NCBI GenBank assembly: GCA_021159845.1 | Contig: JAGHDS010000179.1 | Coordinates: 1-10,347 of the forward strand | From: Anaerolineae bacterium | GTDB taxonomy: Bacteria > Chloroflexota > Anaerolineae > DUEN01 | Direction: 5' to 3' | Length of the DNA stretch: 10,347 bases | In this document: piece by piece, positions 1 through 6,275 of the stretch | Layout of the letters: each line of letters opens with the position of its first letter | Position numbering within the stretch: the first letter of the stretch is position 1 | Notes under the pieces: generated by a model | Seen by the model: only the letters and a program-made list of their open reading frames with translations | Told to the model about the DNA's origin: nothing | Database searches by the model: none | Translations under genes and position numbers: made by a program

Positions 1-538
1 AGGCCAAACGACGTACATCGGGCACGAAGAAGGCCATGGATGCCATGGCGGCGAACATCATCTCGGCTCCGATCGACTGCTCGGTATGATCCAGAGAGCC
101 GTCCATGGCCGCGTAGCGAGCAGCCAGGTCGGGCGCTCCGGGGAAGACGTATCCCCATATCTCGGCCCGGATAGGACAGCCCATGCCTGTCTCCCAGAAC
201 TGATTGGTGAACCGGCCGGACATGGGGGGATGGATGCCCAGCCGCCAGTTGCGGCGGAAGATGCCATATTCGTTGAAGGGGTACCAACTTCCCTCTAGCC
301 ATGCGGCGGCCAGGTCATCAGCCGTCAGCGCGGCTCCTTTCTCCTCCAGCACCTTCAGCCATAGGACTTGCAGGTCCAGGTCGTCGTTGGGAGGCATCTC
401 ATCGGGGAACATCTCATTTGGATTGATCTCGATCCAGCCTTTGTACCCCTCGAATCGGGCGCCGATGGCGCCTCCTGCGGATTTGCCGATCCAACCGCCG
501 AGGATCTGATCTAAGTAACGCTTGTATGAGAGCCTCAT
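1..538 (-). CDS. ADP-ribosylglycohydrolase family protein (5' part; gene continues past the left edge)
   Basis: This partial gene encodes 179 residues from the start codon at 538. The N-terminus has the family's opening helix and glycine-rich segment (LGGWIGKSAGGAIGARFEG, residues 13-31). Acidic motif PNDDLDLQ follows at 50-57; in known members this region binds the magnesium ions used to hydrolyse ADP-ribose N- or O-glycosidic bonds. A GCPIRAEIWG segment (120-129) and SLDHTEQSIGAE (148-159) also fit the family. No signal peptide is visible, so a cytoplasmic enzyme is likely. The start is supported by AAGGAGG at 544-550, five bases upstream of ATG, and by a promoter further upstream. The variant NDDLD replaces the commoner DDT-type motif, which suggests one of the larger, functionally uncharacterised subfamilies; the substrate cannot be told from this fragment. 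It is divergent from the aldo/keto reductase remnant. Confidence 0.85.
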   Translation of the reverse strand, partial: MRLSYKRYLDQILGGWIGKSAGGAIGARFEGYKGWIEINPNEMFPDEMPPNDDLDLQVLWLKVLEEKGAALTADDLAAAWLEGSWYPFNEYGIFRRNWRLGIHPPMSGRFTNQFWETGMGCPIRAEIWGYVFPGAPDLAARYAAMDGSLDHTEQSIGAEMMFAAMASMAFFVPDVRRLA

Positions 539-606
539 AAAGGCCTCCTTTCGGCATACTCCATATTAAGCTGAATTGTATTCCAGAGTGCCCATCTGAT
601 AGCCGG

Positions 607-636
607 ATTATGGTATATTAGCAACAAGATTGTCAA
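607..636 (-). promoter_or_regulatory. Sigma-70-type promoter of the ADP-ribosylglycohydrolase gene
   Basis: Read on the minus strand, a perfect -35 TTGACA (636-631) is followed after 18 bases by CATAAT (612-607), a 5/6 match to the -10 consensus. Transcription would start near 600, leaving a leader of about 60 bases before the AAGGAGG ribosome site and ATG at 538. This is the closest match to consensus seen in the window. Confidence 0.7.
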
Positions 637-641
637 TGCCA

Positions 642-736
642 GTCTAACGGGTGGTCTCCCCTATTTGTGCTGGCGGACAAAGCAGGTGCGATGCACCTCT
701 CGGTCAACATGATTGAGGGAGACTATCGTCTAACGG
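642..736. repeat. Pair of 9-bp direct repeats in the divergent intergenic region
   Basis: GTCTAACGG occurs at 642-650 and again at 728-736, with starts 86 bases apart. Between them, at 684-698, lies an inverted repeat AGGTGC-GAT-GCACCT with 6-bp perfect arms. The elements sit between the promoter of the minus-strand gene and the start of the plus-strand pseudogene. They could be regulator sites, but a 9-bp repeat in about 220 bases can also arise by chance. No convincing plus-strand promoter was found in 637-772. Confidence 0.3.
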
Positions 737-772
737 AACCATACTAATCTATCACGTGAGTTTGGGGGGCGT

Positions 773-1504
773 ATGCAATATCGGTATCTCGGAAGAACAG
801 GACTAAAGGTCAGCGAATTGTGCCTGGGTGCTATGACTTTCGGCCATGAGGCGGACGAAGCGACCAGTCACCGGATGCTAGACCACTTCGTAGAGGCCGG
901 TGGTAACTTTATCGACACGGCGGATGTCTACTCACAAGGCGCGTCGGAGGAGATCATCGGACGATGGCTTAAGGGCAAGCGCCGGGACGATTTCATCATT
1001 GCCACGAAGGTCCGGTTCTCGACAGGCAAGGGCCTAAATGATGTAATGATGTAGGGCTCAGCAGGAAGCATATCCTATCAGCAGTCGAGGGCAGCTTGCG
1101 CCGTCTGGGCACAGATTATATCGATCTCTACCAGCTACATCTCTGGGACGAGAAGACTCCGCTAGAAGAGACATTGAGCACGATGAATGAGTTAGTGCGT
1201 AGCGGCAAGGTGCGCTACATCGGCGTCAGCAACTTCAGTGGCTGGCAACTACAGAAGGCCATTGATCTCAGCAAGCAAATGGGGTGGGAGCCTATCCGGT
1301 GCCTCCAGCCGCTTTACAACCTGCTCGACCGCTCCACGGAGTGGGAGCTGATCCCCGTGTGTATAAATGAGGGGGTGGGCGTCATTCCCTGGAGCCCATT
1401 GCGTAGATGAGTTGCTGGCCTTATCTCAGGAGACAGGGAAGACACCAGCACAGACCGCGCTCAACCGGCTGTTGCGGCGGCCGGGTGTCACAACTCCCAT
1501 CATT
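773..1504 (+). pseudogene. Aldo/keto reductase pseudogene (frameshifted and internally deleted)
   Basis: An intact relative would be an NADPH-dependent aldo/keto reductase of about 310-340 residues with a TIM-barrel fold. Three pieces remain. Piece 1 (773-1051) carries the start MQYRYLGRTGLKVSELCLG and active-site residues Asp48, Tyr53 and Lys79. Piece 2 (1054-1401, two bases out of phase) reads GLSRKHILSAVEGSLRRLGTDYIDLYQLH, with the catalytic His, through VGVIPWSPL. Piece 3 (1403-1504, back in the first frame) reads VDELLALSQETGKTPAQ to GVTTPII. The first break is an exact 8-bp tandem duplication at 1038-1053; removing one copy restores GLNDVGLSRKHIL. At the second break, roughly 50-70 residues normally lying between WSPL and the VDELLALS helix are missing. 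The C-terminal end after 1504 is not recognisable, although 1533-1570 may hold its mutated remains. ATG 773 is preceded only by a G-run (763-768). The full enzyme cannot be made from this locus. Confidence 0.88.
1038..1053 (+). repeat. 8-bp tandem duplication that breaks the aldo/keto reductase frame
   Basis: ATGATGTA occurs twice back to back, at 1038-1045 and 1046-1053. It shifts the frame by two and creates an immediate stop, TAG at 1052-1054. Deleting either copy rejoins the two coding pieces exactly, so this duplication is the direct cause of the first lesion. Confidence 0.9.
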
Positions 1505-1510
1505 CCCCAG

Positions 1511-1541
1511 GTGCCCCAGCGCCTGATGAGCACTGGGGCAC
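1511..1541. terminator. 9-bp perfect inverted repeat between convergent genes, possible terminator
   Basis: GTGCCCCAG (1511-1519) and CTGGGGCAC (1533-1541) form a perfect 9-bp stem around a 13-base loop. The stem can be extended by one G-U and one A-T pair. It begins 33 bases beyond the stop codon of the minus-strand acetyltransferase, where a terminator for the rpiA operon would be expected. Neither strand has a T-run after the stem, so it is not a textbook rho-independent terminator. It may instead act as an RNA 3'-end stabiliser. Confidence 0.45.
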
Positions 1542-1573
1542 TTCATGGACGTTCGTCCTGGTGGAAACGCAAC

Positions 1574-2803
1574 TTAAAACCCCCAATCCGGGCCTGGCGT
1601 GGGAAGACACAACACACGATCCAATTCCTCTAAGAGCTCATGTGGTCCTCTAAGATCGTCCGTTATGGCCAACCCTGTTGCTGGACATACACCGAGCCAT
1701 AGTCGGGTGAATGCACCTACCGAGGCCGTCAAGGTGGGAAGCGTGTCGTCCTGGCCGCGTCTCGCCCCGGATTCGGGTCCCAGCGTAACCACATACTCCC
1801 CTGCAACTCCATGCCACGGTGCGTCATCATCTAGGAAACGCTCGATTGGATCCGATAGACGCAAATTGAATCGCACCGTCGGCCCCATCAAATGGGTGTG
1901 CTCCAAGCATCCCGGTAGGTTGCAGATGCGCATCTGCCAGTAGGCGGATGCCCGGATTCCACTCTCAAACTTCGAATCTCGACTCACTTGGTCTCGCTTG
2001 AACGGCTGGCTGAGTAAACTCTGGAGCTGAATGCCGTGCGGCTCCTGCATCTTGACCAACCACACTTGATCTCCCAGGCTTTTTAACAGCCCCATCAGCT
2101 CCAGGAACTGCTCTGGAGTTTGGTAGGCCATCCAGCTGATCTGGTATGGCCCGTGCTCCACATCCTTCACATGACACCAGAAATGGTGCGTCAGTTCCCC
2201 GTTGGGGCCATCACAGTACCCCAGGCCGAAGCCATTGGCCGTCCACTGCATCTCCGCTCGGGTGAGTTCCGGCGGGGTCAAGTTGCACGCCCCATGTCCG
2301 CGATGCCGGGCCAATCGACTGGCGTGGATCATTGCCCAGTCGTCAAGTGTGAGGCGGCGGGGCAGCCGTGGCCGTACATCCACGTTGAGCAAGGCTGGAT
2401 CGAAAGAGACCTGGTGCTCGTACACTCCCGTACCAAAGCCGAGCAAGTCGTAAAACCCCTGTTCAAACATACTCAAGCCAGAGACCAATGCCCCCCCAGC
2501 CGCGTCGACGGCTATCGCACGCGCGGCCAGTCGCTTCGCTAGCCCACGCTTTCGCGCGACCCGGCTGGTCGTAACCGATGTCACGACCGAGATGAGAAGA
2601 TCGCTCTGCAGGTAGCGCATGGTCCCAGGCACCGTTGTAACCATGCACTCGGGTTCACCCTCAATATCGGCGACGAGTGCCCGACCCGCTCCGACGAAGA
2701 GATCATGGATTTCCTCCTTCCCCTTCTCCAGCCAGCCGATTTCCATCCAGATCCGATGTGCGGCTTTCCTGTCCTTTTGCGGCTCATACTCGCGAAATCT
2801 CAT
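1574..2803 (-). CDS. Eis-like GNAT N-acetyltransferase with C-terminal SCP2-like domain
   Basis: The 409-residue product probably transfers an acetyl group from acetyl-CoA to an amine; the substrate is unknown. The first GNAT domain (about 1-150) has the acetyl-CoA pyrophosphate loop RVARKRGLAKRL (81-92; R84-x-x-G87-x-A89) and the segment SMFEQGFYDLLGFGTG (111-126), which is typical of the Eis (enhanced intracellular survival) family. A second GNAT-like region follows. The last 110 or so residues (VRFNLRLSDP onwards) match the sterol-carrier-like third domain. About 400 residues is the usual length for this family. The start at 2803 is chosen because its ATG overlaps the rpiA stop as ATGA and follows GGAGG (2808-2812). 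An alternative ATG at 2860 would add 19 residues but lies deep inside rpiA. The overlap implies translational coupling. No membrane segment is evident. Eis homologues can acetylate aminoglycosides, but that cannot be inferred here. Confidence 0.85.
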   Translation of the reverse strand: MRFREYEPQKDRKAAHRIWMEIGWLEKGKEEIHDLFVGAGRALVADIEGEPECMVTTVPGTMRYLQSDLLISVVTSVTTSRVARKRGLAKRLAARAIAVDAAGGALVSGLSMFEQGFYDLLGFGTGVYEHQVSFDPALLNVDVRPRLPRRLTLDDWAMIHASRLARHRGHGACNLTPPELTRAEMQWTANGFGLGYCDGPNGELTHHFWCHVKDVEHGPYQISWMAYQTPEQFLELMGLLKSLGDQVWLVKMQEPHGIQLQSLLSQPFKRDQVSRDSKFESGIRASAYWQMRICNLPGCLEHTHLMGPTVRFNLRLSDPIERFLDDDAPWHGVAGEYVVTLGPESGARRGQDDTLPTLTASVGAFTRLWLGVCPATGLAITDDLRGPHELLEELDRVLCLPTPGPDWGF

Positions 2804-3552
2804 CCTTCCTCCAAATGCCTTGGTGACGATCCATTGTGTAGGGTGGGGCAGTTGGGACATCGCTTTAGGTGAAGCATCCCATCGTGTTTGGCGACGATCA
2901 CATCTGTTGCTAAGCCAAGGAATAACCCGTGCTCCATAACTCCCGCACGTTCGCTCAGCCGTCGTGCCAGCTCCGCAGGCTGCTCGATGGGGCCAAACTC
3001 ACAATCCAGGATCAGGTTGCCCTGGTCGGTCGTGAACGGGGCCCCGTCGGCGGTCTGGCGTACGGTCACTCGCGCTCCCAGCGTTTCCAGGTAACTGACC
3101 TGTGTACGCCATCCAAAGGGGGCGACCTCCACTGGCACTGGATGGTGCATGCCCAGGCGGGGGGTCAGCTTGCGCTCATCCACGACGATGATCTCTCTAT
3201 GGCTTGCCTGAGCCACGATCTTCTCTCGCAGTAAAGCCCCTCCCCCTCCTTTGATCAGATTCAATACAGGATCCACCTCGTCTGCACCGTCGATGGTAAT
3301 GTCGATGGCCGGATGCTCGTCTAACGTTGTCAACGGGATACCCAACTCTCGAGCCTCAGCCTCGACCTGGCGGGAACAAGGGATACCCAGAACATCACTC
3401 AGCTGGCCATCCCGCAACAGTTGGGCAATGCGCCGCACGGCGAAGATGGCTGTAGTACCGTGCCCCAACCCGACGATCATCCCCGATTCCACGAACTCCA
3501 CAGCGCGTTCCGCTGCTGCCCGCTTGAGCTGCACGATGTCCCTTGTGGCCAT
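2800..3552 (-). CDS. rpiA: Ribose-5-phosphate isomerase A
   Basis: This cytoplasmic enzyme interconverts ribose 5-phosphate and ribulose 5-phosphate in the non-oxidative pentose phosphate pathway. The 250-residue product has the phosphate-binding loop GLGHGTTA (28-35), DITIDGADEVD (84-94), and KGGGGALLREK (101-111). Residues Asp88, Asp91, Lys101 and Glu110 line up, with a constant offset of 7, with the E. coli active-site residues Asp81, Asp84, Lys94 and Glu103. The loop has His-Gly-Thr-Thr where Ser/Thr-Gly-Ser-Thr is usual. The family normally ends near ATDVIVAKHDGMLHLKR. Here about 19 further residues (232-250) with a CPNC motif run on until the stop that overlaps the next gene. ATG 3552 follows GGGGGG at 3556-3561. 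An in-frame ATG at 3594 overlaps the likely -10 element and is therefore rejected. First gene of a two-gene operon with the acetyltransferase. Confidence 0.93.
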   Translation of the reverse strand: MATRDIVQLKRAAAERAVEFVESGMIVGLGHGTTAIFAVRRIAQLLRDGQLSDVLGIPCSRQVEAEARELGIPLTTLDEHPAIDITIDGADEVDPVLNLIKGGGGALLREKIVAQASHREIIVVDERKLTPRLGMHHPVPVEVAPFGWRTQVSYLETLGARVTVRQTADGAPFTTDQGNLILDCEFGPIEQPAELARRLSERAGVMEHGLFLGLATDVIVAKHDGMLHLKRCPNCPTLHNGSSPRHLEEG

Positions 3553-3584
3553 TTTCCCCCCATACAAGGTAATTTCATTGAGAT

Positions 3585-3593
3585 ATTCTAACA
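3585..3593 (-). promoter_or_regulatory. Extended -10 promoter element of rpiA
   Basis: On the minus strand, TGT directly precedes TAGAAT (3590-3585; 5/6 match to TATAAT), an extended -10 arrangement. Transcription would start near 3578, about 26 bases before ATG 3552. No good -35 hexamer lies 16-18 bases upstream, as is common for extended -10 promoters. Confidence 0.45.
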
Positions 3594-3816
3594 TCAGCTG
3601 CCCCGATATGGGAAACTTGCAGTACGCGACGCACCGCTCATGGGGACTGTTCAGAATTCTCCTAGTGTACTGTGGGGGGCGAGCGGCGGAGTGCAGCCGG
3701 TCACGGGAGCGGATGAAGCCGACGCGACGATATGAGCTGGAGTGATGCCCGGAGTGCAAGTATCGGTGTCCGCCTCCCCACCATCGATTTGAAATGCACC
3801 CCCTGGCGACCACGGC
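3594..3816. other. Non-coding divergent spacer between rpiA and the membrane-protein operon
   Basis: No gene is supported here. Open frames crossing it on either strand are low-complexity extensions of neighbouring genes. A 9-bp direct repeat, CGGAGTGCA, occurs at 3687-3695 and 3750-3758, 63 bases apart, and could be a regulator site or chance in GC-rich sequence. A short plus-strand stretch (3746-3781) would encode CPECKYRCP, which looks like a zinc-ribbon fragment, but it has no start and follows a TGA directly. No tRNA-like cloverleaf was seen. Confidence 0.5.
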
Positions 3817-3845
3817 TTGCTGTGCCCTCGCGGGTATGGTAGAAT
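3817..3845 (+). promoter_or_regulatory. Promoter of the three-gene membrane operon
   Basis: TTGCTG (3817-3822) is followed after exactly 17 bases by TAGAAT (3840-3845). TATGG lies directly in front of the -10, so the extended -10 TGn motif is also present. Transcription would begin near 3852, giving a leader of about 110 bases before the TTG start at 3962. Upstream in-frame ATG codons, including 3794, would lie before the transcript begins. Confidence 0.65.
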
Positions 3846-3951
3846 TCGCAGCCGATGGAGGGGCAACAATAAGGTTTCGCTGCAGCCTCGCCCTCGTCCC
3901 CAACGGGACCAGCATCTCCAATCACCCTGGTACCCAGCCAACCCATTGGCC

Positions 3952-3956
3952 GGAGG
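3952..3956 (+). promoter_or_regulatory. Ribosome binding site that fixes a TTG start
   Basis: GGAGG, within GGAGGAAGG, lies five bases before TTG 3962. The first membrane helix begins directly after this codon, whereas the residues encoded upstream (3794-3961) look unlike the family. The 110-base leader before it holds only a small hairpin, GTCCC-CAAC-GGGAC (3896-3909), and no recognisable riboswitch. Confidence 0.7.
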
Positions 3957-3961
3957 AAGGA

Positions 3962-5593
3962 TTGTCCTGGCTAATTCAGCCGTTAGGGCCAGCTCTTGTG
4001 CTCGGGATGGGTTCAATCGTCCTCATCCTCTTGCACGCGTACCTCCGGAGAGGTTGGGCTCCCGTAATCGCCCTATCCACCCTCGTCATCGCCCTCCTTG
4101 TGCAGACCACGCTACAGACATCCCACGCCGCCATTGCTGTCGGACGTCCGTGGGTCTCCGTGCTGTTCGACATGAACGGCGGGCTCGTCTGGCGATCAAC
4201 TGCATGGCGATGGGGAGGCAATCTCATCATCCTCGTGCTCGCACTGGTAGGCACCCTGTTGGCCTGGGATGAGGGTGACTACCTGACCCCCTATTATCGC
4301 GCTATTGACCTTGCTCTGATCGCGGCGAGCACTCTGGTGCTCTTCGCAGACAACCTCCTCACCCTGGCCAGTATGTGGATCCTCATGGAGTCCATAGCCC
4401 TGGCCCGCCTTGGGCTGGAACCCCGCCACCAGCCGGAAACGGGACGCGCCGGGCTCAGCGCGGCGAGCGCTCTACTCGTAGCCGTGGCATGTCCCCTGTC
4501 CGGATCAGCACTGCTGACGACTCCCTTCCCGGCGGCTGTGCTCACACCCCTCGTGCAAGGAATCCTCGTCCTGGCGATCATGCTTCGGGCAGCCATTTAT
4601 CCGCTTCACGGTTGGCTAACCCACAGCCGGCTGACATCACCAACTCACCGCATCTCCATCTATCTAATCCCAGCCACGGCCAGCCTCTGGCTTCTGGGGA
4701 TCCTCAACCGTACAGCTCACATCACATGGTTAGGTCACCATCATTGGGTAACGTTCCTGTCACTCGCCATCCTGGGCAGCGCCCTGGCTGCCTGGGCCGA
4801 TCCCATCTGCAGTCGATCGCTGGATTTCGTATGTGCGAACCGGGCCGGGCTAGTCGTCCTGATGATGATCTTATGGCCAGGACAGGGCGCGCTACCGCTG
4901 GCCGGCTGGCTACTCGCCTTCAGCCTGGGGCTCGGGCTATTACTGGCCGCCCGCGAGGGATACCATGCCTGGGGGGGGCGCTGGCCTGGGGTATTAGCCG
5001 TATTGACCCTGCTAGGATACCCGCTAACGGCCGGCTTTCTGGGCCAACCCTGGCTCAACCGACTGGCCCCATCAGCGACCGGGCCGCTTCCCTGGCTTGC
5101 CCTGACCGCAGGCGATGTCCTCGTGCTGGCCACATTGCTACGAGATTGGCACGAGCCACACCCAATACTCCCTCGCCTCTCCGGGCAGGAGATACGGCTC
5201 CTGACCGCCGCTATACTCCTGGCCGTCCCAATCCTCTTGGTCGGATTGCGCCCCTCGCTCGCGTTCCACCTGAGCGAAGCTACGATCAATGAGGGCGGGA
5301 TATGGATGTTACTCGTTGGGGTTCCTCTTATTGCTTGGGCGCGGTTGCTCCTCATCGCCGCCTTCGCCGCATGGCTATGGCGAGGCCCACGCATTGGCTT
5401 CGCGGGGTGGCGGGGAGCCCGCCCGGGATTCGCACACATCGTCCGCCTGGACTGGGGGTATGCGATCATCCAGGAACTTCTGCGCGCCGCTGGCGCCAGC
5501 TGGCGTACCCTATCGGACATCCTCGAGGGAGAGGGCTATCTGGGCTGGGTGATCCTGACGTTCGTGTTGATCTGGCTACTGATACACGCATGA
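3962..5593 (+). CDS. Antiporter-like membrane subunit (NuoM/NuoL, HyfD/HyfB family), divergent
   Basis: This 543-residue, very hydrophobic protein belongs to the proton-conducting membrane transporter family shared by complex I, group 4 hydrogenases and Mrp antiporters. The seventh-helix region reads LRAAIYPLHGWLTHS (208-222), equivalent to the canonical K-x4-P-x-H-x-WL. The later GYPLTAGF loop (352-359) matches the family's GxPxxxGF. By eye, the residues that carry protons in canonical subunits differ: Arg209 stands at the helix-7 Lys, Leu242 at the helix-8 Lys, Gln362 at the Lys after the GF loop, and Ile140 follows Trp139 where Glu is expected, with a Glu at 143. The C-terminal segment DILEGEGYLGW (519-529) precedes a final helix. 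Start is TTG, supported by GGAGG and the promoter position. First gene of a three-gene operon; the next gene starts 10 bases after its stop. Whether it pumps ions is uncertain. Confidence 0.8.
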   Translation: MSWLIQPLGPALVLGMGSIVLILLHAYLRRGWAPVIALSTLVIALLVQTTLQTSHAAIAVGRPWVSVLFDMNGGLVWRSTAWRWGGNLIILVLALVGTLLAWDEGDYLTPYYRAIDLALIAASTLVLFADNLLTLASMWILMESIALARLGLEPRHQPETGRAGLSAASALLVAVACPLSGSALLTTPFPAAVLTPLVQGILVLAIMLRAAIYPLHGWLTHSRLTSPTHRISIYLIPATASLWLLGILNRTAHITWLGHHHWVTFLSLAILGSALAAWADPICSRSLDFVCANRAGLVVLMMILWPGQGALPLAGWLLAFSLGLGLLLAAREGYHAWGGRWPGVLAVLTLLGYPLTAGFLGQPWLNRLAPSATGPLPWLALTAGDVLVLATLLRDWHEPHPILPRLSGQEIRLLTAAILLAVPILLVGLRPSLAFHLSEATINEGGIWMLLVGVPLIAWARLLLIAAFAAWLWRGPRIGFAGWRGARPGFAHIVRLDWGYAIIQELLRAAGASWRTLSDILEGEGYLGWVILTFVLIWLLIHA

Positions 5594-5603
5594 AGGCCAT
5601 ATT

Positions 5604-6275
5604 ATGAACGCTGCGCCGCCTCTCCTCTCACCAGAACATATCCTGGCATCACTCAACGGCGTAAACGGCCTGCCAGGCATCATAGGCTTGCTGCTACTCA
5701 CCGCCTTGATGCTCGTCATCACCGACTGGCGTTTCACCGTATTGGGAATCGGTCTCCAGTCGGTTCTGCTAGCTATCCTGGCCACCCGGCACTCACCTGT
5801 GGAATGGGCCTTGCTCCGGGCGGTGACCGGAGGGCTTGTGGCCATCATGTGGTTCCTATCGGCCAAATCCATCAGATGGGGTCGGCGCCCAGCCCAGTGG
5901 CTACGCTGGCGGTGGCCGTTACTCTCAGCCCGAACGGCCCTCCGAGCCACCTTGATTGTCTTCGTGGCCGTACTGCTGTTGACTCACCACGCCCGCCTGC
6001 CGTTACGCGGGCTCGACCCCGACCTGGCCTTTCTGTGCACATGGCTGGCCATCACCGGGCTGCTGGCGCTCGCGCTCAGCAATGAAATATTGACCGCCGG
6101 GATTGGCCTGCTCTGGTGGCTGGAAGCCTTTCATCTCTACTACTCCGCCCTGGAACACCAGGTGGTGATGGAAGGCGTAATAGGCGGGCTCAAGCTTCTA
6201 ATCGGCCTGGCGTGCGCATACCTAATCGTCGCGGAGGGCCAGATATCCGACACCTCCGAGGAGGAGCCCCTATGA
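5604..6275 (+). CDS. HyfE-like integral membrane protein
   Basis: The 223-residue product has about seven predicted membrane helices (near 22-40, 43-61, 67-86, 113-128, 139-159, 162-181, 186-210) and a basic loop at 88-114 (WGRRPAQWLRWRW). The size, hydrophobicity and position between two antiporter-like genes match HyfE of hydrogenase-4 (216 residues in E. coli), which combines small complex I-like membrane subunits. Sequence evidence for that family is weaker than the positional evidence. The last two helices keep charged residues Glu174, Glu184, Glu190 and Lys197, which could serve proton movement as the membrane glutamates of NuoK do; this is inference. The ATG follows a weak AAGG (5593-5596) and lies 10 bases after the previous stop. 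Its TGA overlaps the next ATG as ATGA, implying coupled translation. The acidic tail (DTSEEEPL) coincides with the next gene's ribosome site. Confidence 0.7.
   Translation: MNAAPPLLSPEHILASLNGVNGLPGIIGLLLLTALMLVITDWRFTVLGIGLQSVLLAILATRHSPVEWALLRAVTGGLVAIMWFLSAKSIRWGRRPAQWLRWRWPLLSARTALRATLIVFVAVLLLTHHARLPLRGLDPDLAFLCTWLAITGLLALALSNEILTAGIGLLWWLEAFHLYYSALEHQVVMEGVIGGLKLLIGLACAYLIVAEGQISDTSEEEPL

Noticed and set aside
2804..2860. Upstream ATG at 2860 adding 19 residues to the acetyltransferase
   Set aside because: It lies 61 bases inside rpiA and the extra residues do not resemble the family. ATG 2803 has GGAGG and an ATGA overlap with the rpiA stop.
3746..3781. Short plus-strand stretch encoding CPECKYRCP, resembling a zinc ribbon
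   Set aside because: It follows directly after an in-frame TGA, has no start or ribosome site, and is too short to tell from chance.
3553..3921. Long N-terminal extension of rpiA up to 3921
   Set aside because: The extra sequence is low-complexity, crosses the divergent promoters and is absent from RpiA proteins. Motif spacing fits a start at 3552.
4375..5292. 305-codon plus-strand open frame inside the first membrane gene
   Set aside because: It is rich in Arg, Pro, His and Ser with no domain or ribosome site, and is a GC-driven shadow of the real gene. The same holds for the 259-codon minus-strand frame at 4741-5520.
6116..6271. Start at 6116 for the NuoN-like gene
   Set aside because: It would overlap the HyfE-like gene by 160 bases and encode arginine- and glycine-rich sequence unlike a membrane protein.
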